Source: Bacillota bacterium
Lineage (GTDB): Bacteria > Bacillota > Clostridia > Oscillospirales > Ruminococcaceae
Length of the DNA: 11,102 bases
Direction: 5' to 3'
Assembly: GCA_023395435.1 (NCBI GenBank)
Contig: JAEWZG010000152.1
Location: 1-11,102 of the forward strand
The position numbers and the translations under genes were made by a program. The notes under the pieces are model-generated. The model saw nothing but the letters and a program-made list of their open reading frames with translations, made no database searches and was not told the DNA's origin. This document shows, piece by piece, positions 6,602 to 11,102 of this stretch. Positions within the stretch are counted from its first letter, which is position 1; every line of letters starts with the position of its first letter.

Positions 6602-7453
6602 TTATTTGCTAATTGATAACAATAATTCTCTTAAAACTTTACAGGCTACTGCTGTTGAAGCACCGCTTTGGTCATATACTGGGCTAAGTTCATTAACATC
6701 AGCGCCTACTATATTAAGCTTTCCAATTTTAATAATCGCATTCAATAATTCCACAAATGTAACGCCACCAGCCTCTGGTGTACCTGTTCCACAAAAGACC
6801 GATGGGTCAAGAACATCAAGGTCAAGTGTAAAGTAAACTGGCTTGTCAGCAAGCTTAACTACAATTTCTTCAAGTCCATTCAAGTCGAATTTGTTGATAA
6901 AATTATGTTCTTTAGCGAATTCAAATTCAAACTTCTCGCCACTTCTTATTCCAAACTGAAAAATACGGTTGTCTCCTAAAATATCGTGACAACGTCTTAT
7001 TACTGTGGCGTGGGAAAGCTTTTCTCCTAAATAATCATCACGAAGGTCAGTATGAGCATCAAAATGAATAATGCAAAGGTCAGGGTGTTTCTTTGTGACC
7101 TCTCTGATACTTCCGAGAGTGACTAAATGCTCGCCACCAATCATTACAGGGACTTTATTGTCATTAAGAATATCTTTAGTCATATCTGAAATCTCATCAA
7201 GAACCCTTTGTGTGTTCCCAAAAGGTAACTCAAGATCCCCACCGTCAAAAACATTGATATCGCACAAATCTTTATCCTGATAAGGGGAGTAAGTTTCAAG
7301 TCCGAAGGATTCAGAACGCATAACCTTACTTGCAAAACGTGTTCCTGGGCGATATGATGTGGTTGAATCAAAAGGAGCTCCGAAAATCACAATATCAGCT
7401 TCGTTATACTCCTTGTCACAGCCTATAAAGGTTTCAATATTTCTATTCAACAT
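6602..7453 (-). CDS. speB: Agmatinase-family ureohydrolase
   Basis: A 283-residue Mn2+-dependent enzyme of the arginase/agmatinase family, which splits agmatine into putrescine and urea. Metal-site motifs are complete: GGEH (H109), FDAHTD (D132, H134, D136) and TLDLDVLDP (D211, D213). SHATVIRR (147-154) and CGTGTPEAGG (221-230) are further family marks, and the length suits bacterial agmatinases. GAGGAG at 7464-7469, inside the end of speE, lies 10 nt before ATG 7453, and the two genes overlap by 11 bp. With a fold I arginine decarboxylase upstream, agmatine is the most likely substrate. N1-aminopropylagmatine, as in the Thermus route, is a real alternative given the tight coupling to speE. 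Confidence 0.92.
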   Translation of the reverse strand: MLNRNIETFIGCDKEYNEADIVIFGAPFDSTTSYRPGTRFASKVMRSESFGLETYSPYQDKDLCDINVFDGGDLELPFGNTQRVLDEISDMTKDILNDNKVPVMIGGEHLVTLGSIREVTKKHPDLCIIHFDAHTDLRDDYLGEKLSHATVIRRCHDILGDNRIFQFGIRSGEKFEFEFAKEHNFINKFDLNGLEEIVVKLADKPVYFTLDLDVLDPSVFCGTGTPEAGGVTFVELLNAIIKIGKLNIVGADVNELSPVYDQSGASTAVACKVLRELLLSISK

Positions 7454-8294
7454 CTTTTAAAAGCTCCTCAACATAATTCGGGAGGTAGAATGCCCCCTTG
7501 TGCAAATTAGTGTTATAGTATCTTGACTTGAGTGCAAGCTGATCCCATTCCTTTGCTTTTAAATCACCTACAGGGTGATATTTTTTTGAAGCAAAGCCAA
7601 ATAGCCAGTGTCCTGACGGATATGTCGGGATATGAGCCTGATATACACGGCTTATATTAAAGGATTCAACAATTCTTTTGTGCGCCCTTTGCATAGCAAC
7701 AGCATCATCTTCATAGAATGGGCTTTCATGCTGATTTACCATAATGCCATCTTCCTTGAGTGCCTTAAAGCAATTCCCGTAGAATTCCTTTGTGAAGAGC
7801 CCTTCGCCAGGACCGAATGGATCGGTTGAGTCAACAATAATAAGGTCATATTTGTTTTCACATTTTCTGATGAACTTTAACCCGTCCTGAAAGTAAAGAT
7901 TAACTCTCGTATCGTCAAAACCACAGGCAGTCTGCGTCAGGTATTTCCTGCATACATCAACAACCATTTCGTCAATTTCAACAATATCAATGCTTTCAAT
8001 AGTTTCATATCGTGTCAGCTCTCTTGCAACGCCACCGTCGCCGGCACCGATAACAAGAACATTTTTAACATTCGGGTGAACAGCCATAGGAACGTGAGTT
8101 ATCATCTCGTGATATATAAATTCATCCTTTTCTGTGAGCATCATATATCCATCTAATGTCAAGAATCTTCCGAATTCCTTTGACTCAAAAACATCAATTC
8201 GTTGGAAATCACTCTGTGCTGTATAAATTTGTTTATCAACCTTTATAGAAAATTTGCAGTTTTTAGTATGCTTTTCAGAAAACCAAAGCTCCAA
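7443..8294 (-). CDS. speE: Spermidine synthase (polyamine aminopropyltransferase), TTG start
   Basis: A 283-residue cytosolic enzyme that transfers the aminopropyl group of decarboxylated SAM to an amine acceptor, normally putrescine. It has the short N-terminal beta domain with LDGYMMLTEKDEFIYHEM (47-64), then the Rossmann methyltransferase-like domain. Key sites are VIGAGDGG (81-88) for the nucleoside substrate, the acidic EID (106-108), and the catalytic DSTDPFGPGEGLF (155-167, with D155 and D158). The PSGHWLFGFASK segment near the C-terminus is also typical. The start is TTG at 8294: it follows the speA stop directly, AAGGGGG (8302-8308) lies 7 nt upstream, and the next in-frame Met is near residue 51, inside the conserved domain. 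speA and speE share one reading frame, separated only by a TAG codon. Agmatine or a triamine as acceptor cannot be excluded. Confidence 0.93.
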   Translation of the reverse strand: MELWFSEKHTKNCKFSIKVDKQIYTAQSDFQRIDVFESKEFGRFLTLDGYMMLTEKDEFIYHEMITHVPMAVHPNVKNVLVIGAGDGGVARELTRYETIESIDIVEIDEMVVDVCRKYLTQTACGFDDTRVNLYFQDGLKFIRKCENKYDLIIVDSTDPFGPGEGLFTKEFYGNCFKALKEDGIMVNQHESPFYEDDAVAMQRAHKRIVESFNISRVYQAHIPTYPSGHWLFGFASKKYHPVGDLKAKEWDQLALKSRYYNTNLHKGAFYLPNYVEELLKDVE

Positions 8295-9752
8295 CTAAAA
8301 TCCCCCTTTCAGAACATTAATATACTCAATGTTCATATCTTCAGGGCCTGTCATAAAACAACCCTTTTCTTTTGCGTATATAATATAATCAATTATTTCT
8401 GGTGTTACTTCTTCACCTGGTGCAAGAATTGGAATTCCAGGTGGATAGCACATAACAAATTCAGTACATATCTTGCCCACGCTATCCTCAATTAGTACGG
8501 GAGTTTTTTCAGAATAGAAAGCCTTTTGCGGAGCAAGTACAACCTTTGGATTTATATACTCATGCTTCATCATACCAGTTTTGTCTTTTTTATAAAGCCT
8601 TCTTATTTCGGATAATGCACTAACAAGCCGTTCAATATCCTTATGCCTGTCACCGACAGAAATATAAGCAAGAATATTCCCAATGTCACCGAATTCAACC
8701 TGAATATCATATTCATCACGAAGAAGGTCATATACTTCAATTCCGGCAAGACCAATGTTAAGAGTGTTGATTGAAAGTTTTGTAATATCAAAATCAAAAA
8801 TGGAATCACCGTTTATCAGTTCTTTTGAATAAGCGTAGTAGTCACCGATGTTGTTAATTTCTTCTCTTGCATATTCAGAAAAATCAATTACCTTGTCAAA
8901 AATCTCTTTCCCTTCAAGAGCAAGATTTCTTCTTGAAATATCAAGGCTTGAAAGAAGGAGGTAAGAACCGCTTGTGGTCTGAGTGAGGTTTATAACTTGC
9001 CTTACATAGTTCGGATTAATATTCTCGCCACAAAGCAAAAATGAGCTTTGAGTGAGTGAACCACCTGACTTATGCATGCTTACTGATGTCATATCAGCAC
9101 CAACGCTCATTGCAGATGCAGGCAGCTTATCGCTGAAATAAAAATGCGTTCCGTGCGCTTCGTCAACAAGCACCTTCATATTGTTCTCGTGTGCTAGCTT
9201 TGTTATTGCTTTAAGGTTTGAGCATATCCCGTAGTATGTTGGGTTGTTTACAAAAACCGCTACAGCATCAGGATTTTCCTTTATAGCATTTTCAACATCA
9301 CTCAATGCCATTCCAAGAGCAATTCCAAGCTCGTTGTTTGTTTGTGGATTGATGTAAACAGGAACAGCACCACAAAGGATTAGCGAATTAATAGCACTTC
9401 TATGCACATTTCTCGGTAAAATAATTTTATCGCCCTTTTTACAGACAGATAAAATCATTGCCTGAACAGCACTTGTTGTCCCGTTCACCATAAAGAAGGC
9501 ATGAGAAGCACCGAAAGCATCTGCTGTAAGATCTTCAGCTTCTTTAATAACAGAAACAGGATGGCAGAGGTTATCAAGTGGCTTCATTGAGTTTACATCA
9601 ACAGTCACACATTTTTCACCTAGAAAGTTGGTAAGTTCTTCGTTGCCTTTTCCTCTTTTATGACCTGGAACATCAAAAGGAACAATACGCATTTTCTTGA
9701 AGTCCTGTAAGGCCTCAAGTATCGGCGCCTTTTCCTGATTTAATTTATACAT
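8295..9752 (-). CDS. speA: PLP-dependent arginine decarboxylase (fold I Orn/Lys/Arg decarboxylase)
   Basis: A 485-residue decarboxylase of the aspartate aminotransferase fold, in length and motifs like the Bacillus SpeA group, lacking the N-terminal wing domain of the 700-residue enterobacterial enzymes. PGHKRG (29-34) opens the domain. NGTTSAVQAM (90-99) holds the phosphate and ring contacts, DEAH (197-200) the PLP-binding Asp and His, and SMHKSGGSLTQ (225-235) the Schiff-base K228. The C-terminal domain (about 375-485) has the typical PPGIPILAPGE loop. Arginine is preferred as substrate because an agmatinase gene lies in the same operon; lysine or ornithine activity cannot be excluded. GGAGGG at 9757-9762 lies 4 nt before ATG. 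A gene-free 341-bp stretch separates it from speD, so it may have a promoter of its own. It ends in TAG, directly followed by the speE start codon. Confidence 0.92.
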   Translation of the reverse strand: MYKLNQEKAPILEALQDFKKMRIVPFDVPGHKRGKGNEELTNFLGEKCVTVDVNSMKPLDNLCHPVSVIKEAEDLTADAFGASHAFFMVNGTTSAVQAMILSVCKKGDKIILPRNVHRSAINSLILCGAVPVYINPQTNNELGIALGMALSDVENAIKENPDAVAVFVNNPTYYGICSNLKAITKLAHENNMKVLVDEAHGTHFYFSDKLPASAMSVGADMTSVSMHKSGGSLTQSSFLLCGENINPNYVRQVINLTQTTSGSYLLLSSLDISRRNLALEGKEIFDKVIDFSEYAREEINNIGDYYAYSKELINGDSIFDFDITKLSINTLNIGLAGIEVYDLLRDEYDIQVEFGDIGNILAYISVGDRHKDIERLVSALSEIRRLYKKDKTGMMKHEYINPKVVLAPQKAFYSEKTPVLIEDSVGKICTEFVMCYPPGIPILAPGEEVTPEIIDYIIYAKEKGCFMTGPEDMNIEYINVLKGGF

Positions 9753-9885
9753 TTTACCCTCCGATAAAAGAATAATTTATATTTACGGTGGCTTTGTGGT
9801 CGCCCCCGAACCCCTTGCACACAATAACTTAAACATATCAAAAGTATTAAAAGGTCGGAGCATGAAATCAACCACATACAAACTA

Positions 9886-9891
9886 ATTATA
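9886..9891 (-). promoter_or_regulatory. Possible internal promoter -10 element for speA
   Basis: On the - strand 9891-9886 reads TATAAT, a perfect -10 hexamer, but the best -35 at 17 bp (TCAACC) is weak. It would give speA and the genes after it a leader of about 125 nt, independent of speD. Confidence 0.3.
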
Positions 9892-10017
9892 GAATAACAA
9901 ACTTTACTGGTTGATTGAGCGACCGTCACTCAAAAGTCGGCGTCAGAGTGCGAATGTCAAATTCGAGTTGTTGAGCGTGAGCGAAACGTGTTTGAGAATT
10001 TGACTTGATTTTCTTTC

Positions 10018-10047
10018 GTCATTTCTTGTATCAAGACAAGAAATGAC
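10018..10047 (-). repeat. 12-bp perfect hairpin in the speD-speA gap
   Basis: GTCATTTCTTGT (10018-10029) and its exact complement (10036-10047) flank a 6-nt loop. Neither strand has a T-run directly after the stem, so it is not a standard terminator. It could be an mRNA processing or stabilising structure between speD and speA, or part of a small repeat element. Confidence 0.75.
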
Positions 10048-10093
10048 AAAAACATTTATAGCTAAAAAAAGTATATATTTTCGGCGGCAATGA

Positions 10094-10855
10094 TCAATAC
10101 ACATTTGTTCCTGAGAAAATCTCTATCATTTCCTTTCTCAGGTTGTTTGTGATATTGAGTCTTGTCTTTGGTGGAAGCTCATAAACATCTGTGTTGAATA
10201 GATAATTCTGCAAATCAACTTCATTGATAAGCATTTTTGTGTGGAATATATTTGATTGATAAACATTTATATCAATAGCATCATATCTTGTGAGGGTATG
10301 TGGATTAATGTAATCCTGAATGGAGGAAATCTTGTGGTCCATAAAAAGCTTTTTTCCGCTTATGTCACGGGTAAAGCCTCGTACTCTATAATCCATTGTG
10401 ATAATATCTGAATCAAAGCTTCCGATAAGAAAATCAAGTGTTGATAACGGAGTTATCTCACCACAGGTGGCAACGTCGATGTCAACTCTGAATGTTGCAA
10501 TAGAATTGTCAGGGTGGAATTCAGGATAGGTGTGAACAGTAACATGACTCTTATCAAGGTGTGCAACAACTGTTTCATTTGAAGCGGGAACCATTGATTC
10601 TTCCGCAATTAGGAATGTTACACTTGCACCCTGTGGGTCATAATCCTGCTTTGAAACATTTATTACATGGGCACCAATCATGTCTGTCACCTGATACAGA
10701 ATATTAGTGAGACGCTCACTATTATACTGCTCATCAATATAAGCAATGTAATCCTTCTGCTCTCGTTCACTTTTTGCATAGCAGACATCATAGATATTAA
10801 AGCTGAGTGATTTTGTAAGGTTATTGAAACCGTAAAGTTTAAGCTTGTTATCCAT
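10094..10855 (-). CDS. speD: S-adenosylmethionine decarboxylase proenzyme
   Basis: A 253-residue pyruvoyl enzyme that decarboxylates SAM to the aminopropyl donor used by SpeE. It is of the E. coli-like class (264 residues there), not the short Bacillus/Thermotoga class of about 125. The self-cleavage site is in HLDKSHVTVHTYPE (99-112): cleavage before S103 gives a beta chain of 102 residues and an alpha chain whose S103 becomes the pyruvoyl group. H104 and the Cys of VATCGEITP (C131) match known catalytic positions. GGAGG at 10863-10867 lies 7 nt before ATG 10855; the stop is TGA. It is the first gene of the polyamine operon, preceded by a terminator-like hairpin that ends only about 20 nt before the start codon. 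Confidence 0.95.
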   Translation of the reverse strand: MDNKLKLYGFNNLTKSLSFNIYDVCYAKSEREQKDYIAYIDEQYNSERLTNILYQVTDMIGAHVINVSKQDYDPQGASVTFLIAEESMVPASNETVVAHLDKSHVTVHTYPEFHPDNSIATFRVDIDVATCGEITPLSTLDFLIGSFDSDIITMDYRVRGFTRDISGKKLFMDHKISSIQDYINPHTLTRYDAIDINVYQSNIFHTKMLINEVDLQNYLFNTDVYELPPKTRLNITNNLRKEMIEIFSGTNVY

Positions 10856-10874
10856 TTTTCACCCTCCAAGACAT

Positions 10875-10921
10875 AAAAAAACTCAAGTCATATTATGGTA
10901 TAAACCACAACATCACTTGAG
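10875..10921 (-). terminator. Intrinsic terminator in the speD leader, probable attenuator
   Basis: Read on the - strand, CTCAAGT pairs with ACTTGAG, and the stem continues after one G-G mismatch to the loop TTAT, about 18 paired positions in all. A T7 run (A-run 10875-10881 on +) follows. Several positions pair as G-U only in - strand RNA and would be A-C mismatches on +, so this is a - strand structure. It ends just before the speD ribosome binding site with no room for a promoter in between, so speD expression must read through it. Confidence 0.85.
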
Positions 10922-11102
10922 CTTTTTCTACAAATTGTGCATTATATGAGAATGAAAATAAGTCCCCATATTATGATTCACTTTGCAGATATCAGAGTCT
11001 ATATAGCAAGAATACTTTTACTACTCTTATTGACCGTTTCACAAGTGTGTGTAGGATTTACACATGGTTATAAAGTAACCAACTTATAAAATTTGAGCTT
11101 TT
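10922..11102 (-). other. Gene-free upstream leader region of speD with small hairpins
   Basis: No credible gene of normal size. On the - strand there are small hairpins: TGTGTA/TACACA around a 5-nt loop (11048-11064), GGTTA/TAACC (11066-11080), and AAGAGTA/TATTCTT (11008-11028), whose one odd pair is G-U in - strand RNA. CATAATATG (10975-10967 on -) repeats nine bases of the 3' arm of the leader terminator. The region resembles no riboswitch class I can name, and the window ends inside it. Confidence 0.5.
10941..10946 (-). promoter_or_regulatory. Possible -10 element of the polyamine operon promoter
   Basis: On the - strand 10946-10941 reads TATAAT. The -35 region is poor (TGGGGA at 16 bp spacing). 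Transcription would start near 10934 and meet the leader terminator almost at once. A promoter further upstream, partly outside the window, is equally possible. Confidence 0.35.

Larger units (their letters stand above)
9753..10093 (-). other. Gene-free speD-speA gap with several inverted repeats, possible small mobile remnant or structured RNA
   Basis: I see no credible gene in these 341 bp. There are three inverted repeats: a perfect 12-bp hairpin with 6-nt loop at 10018-10047; GTCAAATTC/GAATTTGAC arms at 9956-9964 and 9996-10004; and the near-palindrome TGAGCGACCGTCACTCA at 9916-9932, whose single internal mismatch becomes a G-U pair in - strand RNA. Parts such as 9784-9819 and 9916-9990 are clearly richer in G and C than the rest of the window. 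The ends carry a degenerate direct repeat (9781-9796 and 10077-10092, 12 of 16 bases equal). This fits a decayed miniature element inserted into the operon, or a processed or regulatory RNA; the sequence alone does not choose. Confidence 0.45.

Noticed and set aside
9740..9877. 45-codon open frame on the - strand between speD and speA, overlapping the speA start
   Set aside because: No ribosome binding site, the ATG lies at the predicted transcription start of the weak internal promoter, and the product looks like no protein. It is most likely chance in a repeat-rich gap.
9916..9932. Guanidine-II riboswitch hairpin, because ACGG occurs in the loop on the - strand
   Set aside because: The class needs two similar ACGR hairpins close together; only one is seen and the nearby genes do not fit.
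11042..11047. CACTTG (- strand) complementary to CAAGTG in the 5' arm of the speD leader terminator
   Set aside because: Only six pairs over about 125 nt; far weaker than the CATAATATG copy as an antiterminator candidate.
11039..11065. 8-codon frame (MCKSYTHL) on the - strand in the speD leader
   Set aside because: No ribosome binding site, and it coincides with small hairpins; too short to support without conservation data.
11093..11102. TTGAGCTTTT at the window end repeats 10917-10926
   Set aside because: Could be the edge of another terminator-like hairpin, but the matching arm is outside the window and ten AT-rich bases can recur by chance.

Overview
The window looks like chromosomal DNA of a low-GC, spore-forming Firmicute of the class Clostridia. 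The evidence is the AT-rich intergenic DNA, strong AGGAGG-type ribosome binding sites, U-tract terminators, Cys-rich coat-like small proteins behind a sigma-K-like promoter, and a Bacillus-type (fold I) arginine decarboxylase. No genus can be named from the sequence alone.

Layout. Positions 1-1063 (+) hold two Cys-rich genes that look like spore coat or exosporium proteins, ending in a clear terminator. Positions 1064-1697 hold a small cupin gene between hairpins, closed by a second terminator that abuts a strong promoter. Positions 1716-2543 (+) encode a CorA-type divalent metal transporter. It meets, tail to tail with overlapping stop codons, a secreted CapA/PgsA-like protein (2540-3613, -). 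From 10855 down to 3717 (-) runs a polyamine operon: speD, a 341-bp gene-free stretch, speA (arginine decarboxylase), speE, speB, a carboxy(nor)spermidine synthase of the saccharopine dehydrogenase family, a GNAT acetyltransferase and nspC. The genes from speA to the acetyltransferase are packed with gaps or overlaps of 0 to 17 bp, and a terminator at 3685-3708 closes the operon.

How the genes work together. SpeA makes agmatine from arginine and SpeB can convert it to putrescine. Two complete aminopropyl-transfer routes are then present. SpeD plus SpeE uses decarboxylated S-adenosylmethionine. The reductase plus NspC uses aspartate semialdehyde by reductive condensation and decarboxylation. 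Bacteria usually rely on one or the other. Whether both lead to spermidine, or one works on agmatine or on a triamine, cannot be settled from sequence.

Regulation. The first gene, speD, is preceded by a long hairpin with a U7 tract only about 20 nt before its start codon. No room for a promoter remains between them, so transcription must read through it: an attenuator. A 9-nt copy of its 3' arm lies upstream and could form an antiterminator. This leader, the double pathway, the single in-frame UAG between speA and speE, and the structured speD-speA gap are the most interesting parts of the window.
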